Assembly (NCBI GenBank): GCA_036001465.1
Contig: DASYUH010000099.1
Location: 1 to 64,000 of the forward strand
Origin: Candidatus Polarisedimenticolia bacterium
GTDB lineage: Bacteria > Acidobacteriota > Polarisedimenticolia > Gp22-AA2
Length of the DNA stretch: 64,000 nt
Reading direction: 5' to 3'
The position numbers and the translations under genes were made by a program. The notes beneath the pieces were generated by a model. That model was not told the origin of the DNA, did no database searches, and was given only the letters and a program-made list of their open reading frames with translations. This document shows, piece after piece, positions 1 to 9,570 of the stretch. The first letter of the stretch is position 1. Each line of letters starts with the position of its first letter.

Positions 1-75
1 CGCGGCGACGATGAAGAGGAAGCACAGATACGCGAGGACGATGCCGACGATCGGTGTCTGCGACTGCCACGTCAC
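1..75 (-). CDS. Sodium:solute symporter, N-terminal fragment (cut by window edge)
   Basis: Only the first 25 codons are present. They encode a GTG-started, hydrophobic N-terminus containing TPIVGIVLAYLCFLFIVAA, which fits the first transmembrane helix of sodium:solute symporters (SSS family). The GTG overlaps the stop codon of the upstream small membrane gene by a GTGA junction, so the two are probably translationally coupled. A small DUF3311 protein directly upstream of an SSS permease is a common arrangement, and that context is the main support. The substrate cannot be told from this fragment. Confidence 0.55.
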   Translation of the reverse strand, partial: MTWQSQTPIVGIVLAYLCFLFIVAA

Positions 76-272
76 GCGGCGTCCTCACCCCGGGATCGAT
101 GGGAGGCCCACACCAGCACGCCGACGATGGCTGCCCACACAGCGAAGAGGTAGAGCACCAGCGCGGGGGCGCCGGCGATCAGCACCAGTCGGTTCGGGAT
201 ACTCAGGAGCGGCCAGACGAGGAGCGCGCCGAAGAGGACGAAGCAGGTGGCGAGCAGCTCCTTGGCCGTCAC
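72..272 (-). CDS. DUF3311-type small membrane protein, symporter partner
   Basis: A 66-residue protein with two hydrophobic segments (about residues 5-25 and 31-55) separated by an IPNR turn, then a short charged tail. The size, the two helices and the PNR motif between them match DUF3311 proteins, which usually sit directly before an SSS permease as here. It probably acts in the inner membrane as an accessory subunit of that permease, though the family's molecular role is not established. The start is GTG, three bases after the malic enzyme stop codon. The three genes read as one minus-strand operon: malic enzyme, DUF3311, symporter. Confidence 0.6.
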   Translation of the reverse strand: MTAKELLATCFVLFGALLVWPLLSIPNRLVLIAGAPALVLYLFAVWAAIVGVLVWASHRSRGEDAA

Positions 273-275
273 GGT

Positions 276-1715
276 CTAGCGCGAAGCCCCTCCACCGGTC
301 GCGCCGCGCGACTTGCGCCGGGCGACGCCGGTCCGGATGGCCGCTTCCGAGACGGCGGCGGCCACGGCGGGCACGACCCGGCTGTCGAACATCGAGGGCG
401 TGATGTATTCCACGCCGAGCTCCTCGCGCGTCACGATCGCCGCCAGCGCCTGCGCGGCCGCGAGCTTCATCTCGTCGTTCACCCGCCGCGCGCGTACGTC
501 GAGCAACCCGCGGAAGAGTCCGGGGAAGCAGCACGAGTTGTTGATCTGGTTCGGATAGTCCGACCGCCCGGTGGCCATGACCCGTACGTACGGGCCGGCC
601 TCCTCGGGCTGGATCTCCGGAACCGGGTTGGCCATGGCGAAGACGATCGGGTCACGGTTCATGGCCTTGATGTCCTTGAGGGCGACGACGCCCGGGCCCG
701 AGAGGCCGACGAAGACATCGGCGTCCTGGAGCGCGTCGCCCGCGGTTCCGCGGACCTTCTTCTCGTTGGTGTGCTTCGCGAACCACTCTTTCATCGGGTT
801 CATGTTGTCCACGCGACCCCGGTAGAGCGCGCCCGCGCGGTCGCAGGCGATGATGTGCTTGGCACCCGCGCGCATGAGGAGCTTCGCGGTCGCGATGCCG
901 GACGCGCCGGCGCCGGTGAACACGATGCGCGCATCGGTCAGGCGCTTCTTCACGATCTTGAGCGCGTTCAGGAGCGCGGCGAGGACCACGACCGCGGTGC
1001 CGTGCTGGTCGTCGTGGAACACGGGGATGTCGAGGTCGCGCTGGAGCTTTTCCTCGATGTCGAAGCACCGCGGCGCGGAGATATCCTCCAGGTTGATCCC
1101 ACCAAAGACCGGCGAGATGGCCTTCACGATCGCGACGATCTCGTCCACGTCCTTGGTCGCCAGACAGATCGGGAAGGCGTCCACGCCGGCGAACTCCTTG
1201 AAGATGAGCGCCTTTCCCTCCATCACCGGCTGGGCGGCGCTCGGGCCGATGTCGCCGAGGCCGAGCACGGCGGTGCCGTCGGTGACGACGGCCACGGTGT
1301 TCTGCTTGATCGTCAGCGCGTACGCCTTCTCCGGGTCGTGGTGGATGGCCATGCAGACCCGCGCCACGCCCGGCGTGTAGGCCATGGAGAGGTCGTCGCG
1401 GGTCTTGACGCTCATCTTGCCCCGCACCTCGATCTTCCCGCCCAGGTGCATGAGGAACGTGCGGTCCGAGACGTTGACGACCTTCGCCCCCTCGACCGCC
1501 CGGATCCCGTCGACGACCTGCTGGCCGTGCGACTCGTCGCTCGCCTTGAAGGTGATGTCGCGCGTGATCGTCGACTTGCCGACGACGACCAGGTCGATGG
1601 CGCCGATGTCGCCGCCCGCCTTGCCGATCGCCGAGGTGACCCGGCCGAGCATCCCGGGCTTGTTCACGATCTCGAGCCGGACCGTGATGCTGTAGCTGGC
1701 GCTTGGAGCCTGCAT
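276..1715 (-). CDS. ACT-domain NAD(P)-dependent malic enzyme
   Basis: Oxidatively decarboxylates malate to pyruvate in the cytosol. The 479-residue form starts at the ATG that follows a GGGGAGG ribosome site; an upstream ATG would add 20 unlikely residues. An N-terminal ACT domain (about residues 8-80, containing NKPGMLGRVTSAIG) suggests allosteric control by a small ligand. The malic enzyme core follows, with MAYTPGV carrying the catalytic Tyr near 113, EGKAL with the Lys near 168, metal ligands in NLEDI and HDDQHG, and a dinucleotide-binding GAGASG near 268. It lacks the phosphotransacetylase domain of MaeB-type enzymes. It leads an operon with a DUF3311/symporter pair, so it may help use an imported organic acid. 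Cofactor preference is not decided. Confidence 0.93.
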   Translation of the reverse strand: MQAPSASYSITVRLEIVNKPGMLGRVTSAIGKAGGDIGAIDLVVVGKSTITRDITFKASDESHGQQVVDGIRAVEGAKVVNVSDRTFLMHLGGKIEVRGKMSVKTRDDLSMAYTPGVARVCMAIHHDPEKAYALTIKQNTVAVVTDGTAVLGLGDIGPSAAQPVMEGKALIFKEFAGVDAFPICLATKDVDEIVAIVKAISPVFGGINLEDISAPRCFDIEEKLQRDLDIPVFHDDQHGTAVVVLAALLNALKIVKKRLTDARIVFTGAGASGIATAKLLMRAGAKHIIACDRAGALYRGRVDNMNPMKEWFAKHTNEKKVRGTAGDALQDADVFVGLSGPGVVALKDIKAMNRDPIVFAMANPVPEIQPEEAGPYVRVMATGRSDYPNQINNSCCFPGLFRGLLDVRARRVNDEMKLAAAQALAAIVTREELGVEYITPSMFDSRVVPAVAAAVSEAAIRTGVARRKSRGATGGGASR

Positions 1716-1902
1716 GCGGAGCCTCCCCGACCGGGTGCCCTCATCCCTTCCCGGTCTTGACGCGGCGGGCAACACCCGCCACGAGTGCGCGGTATTCTAC
1801 AACAGTCGGGTCCGCGAGGCCGGTCGGAGCCGTGGGCGGCGGGCAGCGAGGTGCATTGCGGCTCTGTACAGGCGGTAGTAGGCTCGGACGCGGAGGCTAC
1901 CC

Positions 1903-3747
1903 ATGATCGACGTCAAGACCGCCGACCGGGAGCTGCAGTTCTACATCCGGCCCCAGACGTTCCCCGTAGCGATCCGGATGCTCAAGCCCGGTGAGGAGAT
2001 CCCCGAGAAAGCGAAGCGGCCCGCGCGCGACTTCAAGAAGCTCAGCATGAACTGCCAGGTCATCGACATGGCCCGGCGGTACGGCTGGATGATCGCGCTC
2101 ACCCGCGAGGATCACATCTGCTCCCTCGGCATCGCGGCCCTCGGCTTCGAGAAGCCGACGCATCTCCACAGCTCCGGGACGCTCTGCGAAGGCATGTACA
2201 CGGCGACGAAGACGGCCGGGGAGCGCTCCGAAGCCGCCGTCGACCGGTTCGCACCCGGCGAATACGCCTGCCTCCTGGTCGCGCCGCTCGACCGCACGCC
2301 GTTCGAGCCGCACCTCGTCTGCATCTACGCCAACCCGGCTCAAGTCATGCGCCTCACCCAGGCGGCACTCTGGAAGCGCGGCGGGAAGCTCACCTCCTCC
2401 TTCGGCGGTCGCATCGATTGCTCGGAGATCATCGTGACGACGCTGCGCACCGACGCGCCGCAGCTCATCCTCCCGTGCTCGGGCGACCGGATCTTCGGCC
2501 AGACTCAGGATCACGAGATGGCGTTCACCATTCCCTGGGGCCAGATGGAGGAGATCATCGAGGGCCTGAAAGGCACGCACGCGGGCGGGATCCGGTACCC
2601 GATCACGCAGTTCATGGAGTACGAGGCCAAGCTCCCGTCCCGGTACATGGAGGCCAACCGCGTCTGGGACGTGGAGCACGGCCGCGCCCACTACACGCCC
2701 CGCGAGCGCGTCGTCGCCGCGTACAAGCGCTCGTTCGCCGACCGCGTGCCGGTCTACCCGATCGTCGCCTCGTTCGCCGGCACCCTCGACGGCCTCTCGA
2801 TCGAGGAGTACTGCACGAACGTCCCGAAGGCGATCACGGCGATGCTGAACTACTACGAGCGCTATGAACCCGATGTCGTGCTGGCCTACAACGATCTGGC
2901 CAAAGAAGCCGAAGCCTTCGGATGCCACGTGAAGTACTCGGACTATGTCGTGCCGTCCATCGACCGGCACGTCCTCCAGGACGACAAGGCCCTGCTCGCG
3001 AAGCTCGCGATGCCCGATCCGTCCAAGACGGCGCGCCTCCCCGGATTCCTCGAGCAGTGCGAGGCGCTCGTGAAGGCGAAGCCCCCGACGGCGATCGGCG
3101 CGGTGGCCGTGGGACCGTGGACGATCGCGATGCTGCTCCGGAACCCCGAGACAATGCTCCTCGACACGTTCGAGGACCCGAAGTTCATCCATGACCTGAT
3201 GCGGGTCACGACCGACTTCTGCAAGCTCTGGGGTGACGCGATCGCGAAGACGGGCATCGGGCTCAGCTTCTCGGAGCCCACCGCCTCGATCAGCCTGATC
3301 TCGCCCGACAATTACCGGGACTTCGTCGCGCCCTACCACAAAGAGCTGGTCGAGTACTTCAAGGCCAAGAAGGTCGGCGTGACGACGCACATCTGTGGGA
3401 CGACGTATCCGATTTACGAGGATCTGATCGCCTGCGGCTTCACGACGGTCTCGTTCGACCTCGACCAGCAGGCCGACCCGAAGCTCTACGTGGACCAGCT
3501 CCGGCGGTTCACGGAGGTGTCACGCGGGCGTGCCGTCGCGATCGGCAACGTGGACGCGACGAAGTTCGAGAAGACGACCAAGGAGGCGATGGAGGCCGAC
3601 GTCCGGCGCTGTATCGATACGGCGGCGAGGTCCTCGGCGTTCATCCTGTCCACATCGTGCGAGATCCCACCGCGCTCGGATCCCGACGCCGTGCGATGGT
3701 TCATGGACACGGCGCGCGAGCACGGACGTTACGACCGGATCTTCTAA
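1903..3747 (+). CDS. DUF169-uroporphyrinogen decarboxylase/MtaA-type fusion protein
   Basis: A 614-residue two-part protein. Residues about 10-225 resemble DUF169 (for example SSGTLCEGMY and the later FGGRIDCSE). Residues about 265-614 resemble the UroD superfamily, closest in style to corrinoid/methyltransferase MtaA-like members: GPWTIAM, FSEPTASISL, and the zinc-type HIC motif at 496-498 with a late Cys at 586 (STSCEIPP). This pattern fits methyl-group transfer with a thiol or corrinoid partner better than true porphyrinogen decarboxylation, but the substrate is unknown. The gene stands alone, divergent from the malic enzyme, with a stem-loop pair after it. A GCGGAGG ribosome site precedes the ATG. 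No corrinoid-binding protein is encoded nearby. Confidence 0.8.
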   Translation: MIDVKTADRELQFYIRPQTFPVAIRMLKPGEEIPEKAKRPARDFKKLSMNCQVIDMARRYGWMIALTREDHICSLGIAALGFEKPTHLHSSGTLCEGMYTATKTAGERSEAAVDRFAPGEYACLLVAPLDRTPFEPHLVCIYANPAQVMRLTQAALWKRGGKLTSSFGGRIDCSEIIVTTLRTDAPQLILPCSGDRIFGQTQDHEMAFTIPWGQMEEIIEGLKGTHAGGIRYPITQFMEYEAKLPSRYMEANRVWDVEHGRAHYTPRERVVAAYKRSFADRVPVYPIVASFAGTLDGLSIEEYCTNVPKAITAMLNYYERYEPDVVLAYNDLAKEAEAFGCHVKYSDYVVPSIDRHVLQDDKALLAKLAMPDPSKTARLPGFLEQCEALVKAKPPTAIGAVAVGPWTIAMLLRNPETMLLDTFEDPKFIHDLMRVTTDFCKLWGDAIAKTGIGLSFSEPTASISLISPDNYRDFVAPYHKELVEYFKAKKVGVTTHICGTTYPIYEDLIACGFTTVSFDLDQQADPKLYVDQLRRFTEVSRGRAVAIGNVDATKFEKTTKEAMEADVRRCIDTAARSSAFILSTSCEIPPRSDPDAVRWFMDTAREHGRYDRIF

Positions 3748-3748
3748 G

Positions 3749-3828
3749 TCGGAGGGGGCGGACGTTACGGCCCCCTCCGAAACCTCCCCCAGGATCGGTT
3801 GCGGCGGCAAAGCCGCCGCTCGAACCGG
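3749..3828. terminator. Two stem-loops between convergent genes
   Basis: Two strong hairpins lie between the UroD-type gene (plus) and the RRM gene (minus). The first pairs 3749-3759 with 3770-3780 (11 bp, G/C-rich). The second pairs 3801-3808 with 3812-3819 around an AAA loop, and is extended by CGGTT/AACCG pairing at 3796-3800 and 3824-3828. Neither is followed by a clear T-run on either strand, so this is a structure-based call for a bidirectional terminator. Confidence 0.5.
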
Positions 3829-3848
3829 GATCAATCAGGCGATCGGCA

Positions 3849-4232
3849 CTACCACTTGACGGGTTTCGACGGCCGGTGGGCGTAGCCGCTGTCGCGCCCG
3901 CCGCCCGGGCCCCGACCCCCGCCCGGACCACGTCCGCCGCCCGGGCCCTTGCCGCCAGGCCGTGGCCCGCCGCCGCTGCGCTGGCCCTGTGGGTTGGAGA
4001 TCTCGACCGTGATCTTCCGGCCGTCGAACTCCCGCCCGTTGAGCTGACTGATCGCGTTCTGCGCCTCTTCCGCCGTCGCCATCTCGACGAAGCCGAAGCC
4101 ACGCGATTGCCCCGAGAAGCGGTCGGTGATCACGGTGGCTGACAGAACGTTCCCAGACTGGCTGAAGAACTCACGAAGTCCGTCGCTCGTCGTCGAGTAC
4201 GCAAGACCGCCGATATACAGTTTGGACGCCAT
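3849..4232 (-). CDS. RRM-domain RNA-binding protein with Gly/Arg-rich tail
   Basis: A 127-residue single-RRM protein. The start is the ATG after GAGGGGG; a longer reading upstream lacks a ribosome site. The RRM spans about residues 3-81, with RNP2 (LYIGGL, 5-10) and RNP1 (RGFGFVEM, 44-51) intact, so it should bind single-stranded RNA. Residues 86-117 are Gly/Arg/Pro-rich with a repeated GPGGGR unit, like the glycine-rich RNA-binding proteins of cyanobacteria and many other bacteria, which are often cold-induced. It stands alone with about 200 bases of noncoding sequence upstream. Its RNA targets are not evident. Confidence 0.9.
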   Translation of the reverse strand: MASKLYIGGLAYSTTSDGLREFFSQSGNVLSATVITDRFSGQSRGFGFVEMATAEEAQNAISQLNGREFDGRKITVEISNPQGQRSGGGPRPGGKGPGGGRGPGGGRGPGGGRDSGYAHRPSKPVKW

Positions 4233-4433
4233 GTGAACCCCCTCGAACTTCTTCCGCTGGTCGTACACGCCCCGCGAACCGGAAGATACGTTGCGTCGGA
4301 GGCGAGATTCGGCCGATCCGGCCGACAGGTCCCAGTGTACACGCGCAGCCGGAGCGCGCAAGAGACGAAGCACGGGAGCGGTCGCGCGCGACGTCCCTGT
4401 CCCGCCCGGACCAAATGTCCGCGAGCGCCACGA

Positions 4434-4976
4434 TCAGGCCGAGGGCCCGGGCGGGCTCGAGGTTCGATGACGGCGTGGGGCGTGTTCCCTCGCGATTCCC
4501 CGAGCCCATGCTCGTCCGAATCGGCCGAGCCAGTCGTCGAGCTCGGGCGGCTCCGAATTCACGCCGATCCACTTTCGGGCGGTCACCGTCGTGCCCCGGC
4601 CCAGCACGGAGCTGATCTCGAACTCGTCCATGATCCGTCGGACGCCCGGCAGGCCCAGCCCGAGGCCGCCGGAGGTGGAGAATCCCTCCCGCATGGCCAG
4701 CGCGACGTCGGGGATCCCGGGCCCGGCGTCGGCGGCCAGGACCTCGACGCCCCGCTTGCCGCTGTCGTCGACCAGCCTGAGCACGATCTCGCCGCGCGTC
4801 GCGTAGCGGACGATATTCCGCGCCAGCTCCGAGATCGCCGTCGCGACGACGGCGACGTCGGTGGAGCGGAAGCCACACTGGGAAGCCACGTCGCGCCCGT
4901 TCTGACGGACCGCGACGATATCCGTGTCGGAGCCGATGGGCACCCGCACCTCACCGGCGATGAGCGCGTCCTTCAT
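4434..4976 (-). CDS. RsbT-like anti-sigma factor/serine kinase (GHKL ATPase)
   Basis: A 180-residue protein built on a histidine-kinase-type ATPase fold. The N-box (ISELARNIVRYA), the G1 box (DAGPGIPD) and the glycine-rich lid (GGLGLGLPGVRRIMDEF) are all present, as in RsbT and related switch kinases that phosphorylate STAS-domain partners. The preferred start is the ATG after GGGAGG; another Met 12 residues upstream has no ribosome site. After the ATPase core, from about residue 135, the protein carries an Arg/Pro-rich tail not typical of RsbT. It is 63 bases downstream of a sigma-54 activator on the same strand, so the two may be co-transcribed. No STAS partner (RsbS/RsbR) is encoded in the window. 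Confidence 0.82.
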   Translation of the reverse strand: MKDALIAGEVRVPIGSDTDIVAVRQNGRDVASQCGFRSTDVAVVATAISELARNIVRYATRGEIVLRLVDDSGKRGVEVLAADAGPGIPDVALAMREGFSTSGGLGLGLPGVRRIMDEFEISSVLGRGTTVTARKWIGVNSEPPELDDWLGRFGRAWARGIAREHAPRRHRTSSPPGPSA

Positions 4977-5039
4977 GTCCCGGTAACCTCCCGTCTCGCA
5001 CGGCAGCCGCATGAGCTTAGCTCGAACCGACGGATTTTC

Positions 5040-7139
5040 CTAACGAAATTCCTCCGGCTTGATCCCGTACGCGATCAGCTTTCGGTAGAGCGTCTTCGGG
5101 TCGATGGCGAGCAGCGCCGCAGCCTTGCCCCGGTGACCGCCGACCTCGCGCAGCGTCGCGACGATGTGCTGGCGCTCCATCGCCTGGAGGCTCGCCGCTG
5201 ACGACACGGCCGGGGTCGACGGCGTGCCAAGGAGCTCCGGCGGCAGGTCCTCGGGCTGGATCTCCTCGGCCTTCGAGAGGATCGCGGCCCGCTCGATCGC
5301 GTGGAGCAGCTCGCGGACGTTCCCGGGCCACGCGTACTCCTCGAGCACGGCGAGGGTGCGAGGACCGAGCTGCCTGGCACCGTAGGTCGCGTGGGCCGCG
5401 ACGAAGTGACCGGCCAGGAGCGCGATATCCTCGCGGCGCTCCCGGAGGGGCGGCAGCCTGATCGTGATCGTGTTGATCCGGTAGTACAGATCCTGGCGGA
5501 ACTCACCCGCCTTCATCGCCTCGGCGAGGTCGCGGTTGGTCGCCGCCACGAGCCGGACGTCCACCCGCCGCGGTCGGATCGCGCCCACGCGGAAGAAGGT
5601 GCCGGCCTCGAGGGCGCGCAGAAGCTTCACCTGGCTGTCCGGTTCCAGCTCGCCGATCTCGTCGAGCAGGAGCGTGCCGCCGTCGGCCAGCTCGACGAGT
5701 CCGGGCTTGGCACCGACCGCGCCGGTGAACGCCCCCTTCTCGTGGCCGAAGAGCTCCGACTCGAGGAGCGTCTCCGGCAGCGCCGCGCAATTGAGCCCCA
5801 CGAAGGGACCGCCGGATCGCGGCGAGCCCCGGTGGATGAACCGGGCCACGACCTCCTTACCGGTCCCGGACTCGCCGGTGAGCAGGACGGTCGTCTCGGT
5901 CGGCGCCACCTTGGCCGCCTGGGTCAGGGCGCTCTTCCAGGGCTTGGAGTCGCCGATGACGCGGTGATAGCCGAGAGTCGTGTCCAGCTGCGCCTTCAGC
6001 GCCTGCACCCGCTCTTCGAGGTGGGTGGCGCGCTCCCGCGCCTCCGTCGCACGCTTCTCCTCTTCGGCGAGGCGCTGGTGGGAGAGCGCCAGGCTCACGT
6101 GGTCGGCCACCCGGCGCGCCACGACCACGTCCTCCTCCGAATACCGGCCCGGGGAGCGCGACAGGAAGAGCAGCCATCCGCGGCCGCCGTCGACCCGCAG
6201 AGGAATCTTGAGGAGGGATCGAATGCCGAGCTGCCGGCAGCCGGGACGGGGGCCGGCGCACTTCTCCGACTGCGCCTCGACGTCCGGGATGAGGACGTAT
6301 TCCGCTCCCTGGGGGCAGTCCGGCGCGTCCGACGCCGGCATCCGGGTCGGCAGGCCCGGGATCGGCTCGCCGGAGATCGCATCGACGGTGATCTCGCTCT
6401 GGTCGGCGCTGAGGGAAGTCAGCACGAGGCGGTCGTGTGGCAGGACCGGCTGCACGGTCTCCGAGACCCGGTTGAAGATGCCGCGCACGTCCAGCGTCCC
6501 GGCCAGCATCGGCAAAAGCGAATCGATCGCGTCCAGGCGGCGCCGGCGATCCGCCTCCAGGCTCCAGAGGCGCTCGTGCTCCAGGGCCAGGCCGAGCAGG
6601 TCGGCGATCGGCTGGATCGCCGTCTCGTGATCGGCGGTGAACGCCCCCGGGCGCTCCGAGGTGAACCAGACGCTGCCGATGAATTCCCCGCCCCGGGTCA
6701 GGGGCGCCCTGAGGATCGATCGGACCCCGCGCTCCAGGATGCTGCGGTCCATGGGGAAGGTGGGGTCGAGCAGCAGGGCCGCGTCGTCGATCCGGCCCGC
6801 GGACCCCGGACCCGACCGCATCAGCGGGGAAAAATCCTGGAGCCGCACGACCGGCGCGTGCCCCTCGTGGTTCATGGTCCCCGCCTTGGCATAGAGCCGC
6901 ATGGTCTCCGGCGTCTCGAGCCGCGACACTCCCATGTTGTCGAAGGGGAGGACCGTGGCGGCGGCCTCGGCCACGCGCTCGAAGACCTCCTTCAGCTCCA
7001 GCGTCTCCGAGACGATCCGCGCGATGCGGCTCAACGCCCCGGCCAGGGGACCGGGCTCCACCGGAGCGGCGCCGGCAGGCTGCAGGACCTGGGTGTGGCT
7101 CCGCAAGTCGTTATCGATGCCGGGAGGGCCGTTCCCCAC
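5040..7139 (-). CDS. Sigma-54-dependent activator with two GAF domains (FhlA/NorR type)
   Basis: A 699-residue enhancer-binding protein. Two GAF-type sensor domains occupy about residues 15-185 and 200-355, followed by a short coiled coil. The AAA+ domain has Walker A (GESGTGKE), the sigma-54 contact loop GAFTGA, Walker B ([11 protein letters not shown]) and the arginine-finger region. A Fis-type helix-turn-helix closes the protein ([20 protein letters not shown]). I prefer the GTG at 7139 because AAGGAG sits 8 bases before it; an ATG at 7181 would add 14 residues without a good ribosome site. There is no receiver domain, so the signal is probably a small ligand or redox cue sensed by GAF. 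Target promoters were not identified. Confidence 0.92.
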   Translation of the reverse strand: MGNGPPGIDNDLRSHTQVLQPAGAAPVEPGPLAGALSRIARIVSETLELKEVFERVAEAAATVLPFDNMGVSRLETPETMRLYAKAGTMNHEGHAPVVRLQDFSPLMRSGPGSAGRIDDAALLLDPTFPMDRSILERGVRSILRAPLTRGGEFIGSVWFTSERPGAFTADHETAIQPIADLLGLALEHERLWSLEADRRRRLDAIDSLLPMLAGTLDVRGIFNRVSETVQPVLPHDRLVLTSLSADQSEITVDAISGEPIPGLPTRMPASDAPDCPQGAEYVLIPDVEAQSEKCAGPRPGCRQLGIRSLLKIPLRVDGGRGWLLFLSRSPGRYSEEDVVVARRVADHVSLALSHQRLAEEEKRATEARERATHLEERVQALKAQLDTTLGYHRVIGDSKPWKSALTQAAKVAPTETTVLLTGESGTGKEVVARFIHRGSPRSGGPFVGLNCAALPETLLESELFGHEKGAFTGAVGAKPGLVELADGGTLLLDEIGELEPDSQVKLLRALEAGTFFRVGAIRPRRVDVRLVAATNRDLAEAMKAGEFRQDLYYRINTITIRLPPLRERREDIALLAGHFVAAHATYGARQLGPRTLAVLEEYAWPGNVRELLHAIERAAILSKAEEIQPEDLPPELLGTPSTPAVSSAASLQAMERQHIVATLREVGGHRGKAAALLAIDPKTLYRKLIAYGIKPEEFR

Positions 7140-7254
7140 GATCGCAACTCCTTCCACTTCGTGGCGGGATGGACGGTGCATTTTACCACGCCGGCGGAAG
7201 AAGGGCCCGGGCGCGTTCCGGCCCCTGAGCCTGCCCGCGTCCTGGGCCGCACTC

Positions 7255-9126
7255 CTAGGGCGTCCGGGACGTGGCTGCGGGCCGCAGCTCGGACTGCGCG
7301 CGCACCTTGCCGTTCCTGACGACGCTGCGGATCTGGCGGACGTTCTTGATGTCCCGGGTCGGATCGGCCCCCAGGACCAGAAGATCCGCCCGCTTTCCCT
7401 TCTCGACCGTGCCGATCTGATCCTGCCGGTGCATCGCCATCGCCCCCGAGCGCGTCGAGGCGACCAGCACCTCCATCGGAGTCATCCCGGCCGCCTGCAT
7501 CGCCTCCATCTCGGCATAGATCGACGCGCCGTGCAGGGTCAACGGGTTGCCGGCGTCGGTCCCCATGGCGATCGTGATGCCGGCGTCGCGCACCGCCTTG
7601 AGGTTGGCCGGACCGACCCTGGCGAAGGTCTCGATGTTCTTCCGGCGCCTCTCGGCAGCCTGCGGGTCGTCCCCCTCCATCATGATCCGGGCGCTCTCGG
7701 CGACCCGGGCCAGGGTGTCGGGGTCGACGCAGCCGTTCGGATCGTCGACCGCGGGCGCCTTCCTGCCGACGGCCGCCTCGCGCAGCCGCCGGTAGCCGTC
7801 CACGACGGTCAGGGTCGGGCAGTAGATCGTCTGCTTCTCCTTCGCGAGGCGCAGGAACTCCGGGTCGACCGGGACGTCCCCGACGCTGTGCACCAGGAGC
7901 GACGCCCCGGCGCGCAGCGCCACCGTCGCCTCCTTGAGCCCCGTGGCGTGGACGATGAGCGGGATCTTCCGGGCGCGGGCCTCCTCCCCCGCCGCCAGGA
8001 CCGCCTTCGCCATGTCGTCGAAGTTCCGCGCGGCGACCGGGATGAACCAAACCTTGACCGCGTCGGCCCCGTGGGCCGCGAGGTAGCGCACGCCGGCCCG
8101 CGCGTCCTCCTCGGTGCCGAGGTAGATGAACTGCCTCTCGGCCGGCAGGTTCAGCCAGAAATCGAGCGTGGACAGGAGCGGCCCCGCTGCGGCCACGCGC
8201 GGCGCCAGAGGGTCGGCGGCGGCCCGCGTCCTCAGCTCCCACGTCCAGGGGTAGCCGCCGACGTCGAAGACCGACGTCACTCCCGAGCAGAGATACGACC
8301 GCAGGAAGCGCTCCGGGTGGGCGTGCAGCCCCGCCTGGACCTCTTCGTAGGGATAGCGATCGCGGACGTCGATGAAATCGGGCCGCCCGTCGGCCCAGCC
8401 AGTCTGCGAGAAATGCACGTGCGCGTCGACGATTCCCGGCGTGATCCAGGTCCCCTTCAAGTCCAGGACGTCGACCCCCTTCGGCGGAGGGCACTGGGCC
8501 CGCGTGCCGGCGCAATCGATCTTCCCCCCGCGCAGGATCACGACCGCGTCGGGAACCGGCGGGGCGCCGGTCCCGTCGACCAGGGTCGCTCCGACCAGCG
8601 CCCGCGGTGGAGGAGGGACGCCCGGGGGGGCCGAGAAGGCGGTGCTGACTGCGATCTTCCAGCCGGCTCCGGGGTCCTTGACGAACAAGCGCTCGGAGAT
8701 GCCCGAATCCTCCTGCGCCCCATAGCGCACCCGGTAGCGGTACGTCCCGTACACCATCCCGGGACGGATCGGCACGAGCTGCAGGTCGAGCCCCTCGAAG
8801 AGGTCGGGCCACTCCTCCCCCGCCTCCTTGGCCAGCGCGTCGTACCCCAGCTGGGCCCCCTCGAACCCGGTCCGGGCCAGCGTGTCGGCGTTGAGGTAGC
8901 ACGCCAGGTAGGCCTCCCGGTCGCGCTTCCGGATCGCGTCCAGGTTGTTCTGGAACAGTGCCCGCGCCGCCTCGATGTCGCCCGTCGCCGCGCGGTCGCT
9001 GATTGCCACTTTCTCGCCGGTCGCCGCCTGCTCGCCGACCGGTGCGGCCGCCCGGGCGATGGGTGTCAGAAGCGCGAGGAGACCGAGGGCCGGAAGCGCT
9101 GGACGAAGCAGGTTGAAGTGGCGCAT
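7255..9126 (-). CDS. Exported amidohydrolase with N-terminal SnoaL/DUF4440-like domain
   Basis: A 623-residue protein starting at the ATG after GGGGGG. It opens with a signal peptide ([12 protein letters not shown]). Residues about 45-150 look like a SnoaL/DUF4440-like NTF2 fold. The rest is an imidazolonepropionase-like amidohydrolase: the metal-binding HVH in DAHVHFSQ, the later His residues in LIVHATG and LLVHSVGD, and the Asp in [15 protein letters not shown]. Such proteins hydrolyse amide or peptide bonds, often as prolidase-like enzymes, but the substrate is not predictable. It probably acts in the periplasm or outside the cell. It lies 115 bases upstream of the sigma-54 activator on the same strand and is divergent from the YjbR-like gene. 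Confidence 0.88.
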   Translation of the reverse strand: MRHFNLLRPALPALGLLALLTPIARAAAPVGEQAATGEKVAISDRAATGDIEAARALFQNNLDAIRKRDREAYLACYLNADTLARTGFEGAQLGYDALAKEAGEEWPDLFEGLDLQLVPIRPGMVYGTYRYRVRYGAQEDSGISERLFVKDPGAGWKIAVSTAFSAPPGVPPPPRALVGATLVDGTGAPPVPDAVVILRGGKIDCAGTRAQCPPPKGVDVLDLKGTWITPGIVDAHVHFSQTGWADGRPDFIDVRDRYPYEEVQAGLHAHPERFLRSYLCSGVTSVFDVGGYPWTWELRTRAAADPLAPRVAAAGPLLSTLDFWLNLPAERQFIYLGTEEDARAGVRYLAAHGADAVKVWFIPVAARNFDDMAKAVLAAGEEARARKIPLIVHATGLKEATVALRAGASLLVHSVGDVPVDPEFLRLAKEKQTIYCPTLTVVDGYRRLREAAVGRKAPAVDDPNGCVDPDTLARVAESARIMMEGDDPQAAERRRKNIETFARVGPANLKAVRDAGITIAMGTDAGNPLTLHGASIYAEMEAMQAAGMTPMEVLVASTRSGAMAMHRQDQIGTVEKGKRADLLVLGADPTRDIKNVRQIRSVVRNGKVRAQSELRPAATSRTP

Positions 9127-9204
9127 GATCCCCCCATCCTGATTGAGGCGCGCTATCGTAGCATCACCCCGGAGCGGGGGAGCTGGCGAGCCGGAGGCTG
9201 GCGC

Positions 9205-9570
9205 ATGAAATCGAGCCATGCGGTCCTATCGCGGCTGCGGAAGATCTGCCTGGCCCTGCCCGACACCAGGGAGACTCTCACCTGGGGCGAGCCCCATTTC
9301 CGCGTCGGCGAGAAGATCTTCTGCGGCTACGGCAGGGAGAAGGGAACCCCCACGATCGGGTTCAAGCTCGAGCGGGACCATGCCGAGATGATCGTGACCG
9401 ACGAGCGCTTCTGGCCGGCCCCCTACGTCGGCCGGCATGGCTGGGTCTCGATGGACGCGTCCCGTATCGACGATTGGAAGCGGGTGCGGGGGTTGATTCA
9501 CGAGAGCTACGGCCTCATCGCAAAGAACCGCCCCAAGCCCCGAGCCAGGGCCCGGAGAAAAGCCCGATGA
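9205..9570 (+). CDS. MmcQ/YjbR family protein
   Basis: A 121-residue protein with the start chosen at the ATG 7 bases after GGAGG. The sequence LPDTRETLTWGEPHFRVGEKIFCGY, split across the N-terminal half, and the later WVSMDAS fit the MmcQ/YjbR fold, a small domain with a CyaY-like shape and proposed DNA or ligand binding. The final 15 residues are Lys/Arg-rich. Its stop codon overlaps the ATG of the next gene (ATGA), so the two are translationally coupled. No specific function is known for most of the family. Confidence 0.82.
   Translation: MKSSHAVLSRLRKICLALPDTRETLTWGEPHFRVGEKIFCGYGREKGTPTIGFKLERDHAEMIVTDERFWPAPYVGRHGWVSMDASRIDDWKRVRGLIHESYGLIAKNRPKPRARARRKAR

Noticed and set aside
54-1760. 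568-codon plus-strand frame
   Set aside because: Antisense to the malic enzyme, which has complete catalytic motifs. The plus-strand product is an Arg/Asp/His-rich mixture with no family features.
5040-7139. Sigma-54 (-24/-12) promoters controlled by the activator
   Set aside because: Several TGGCAC-like pieces were noticed, but none had a TTGC at the right distance in an intergenic position. I could not support any.
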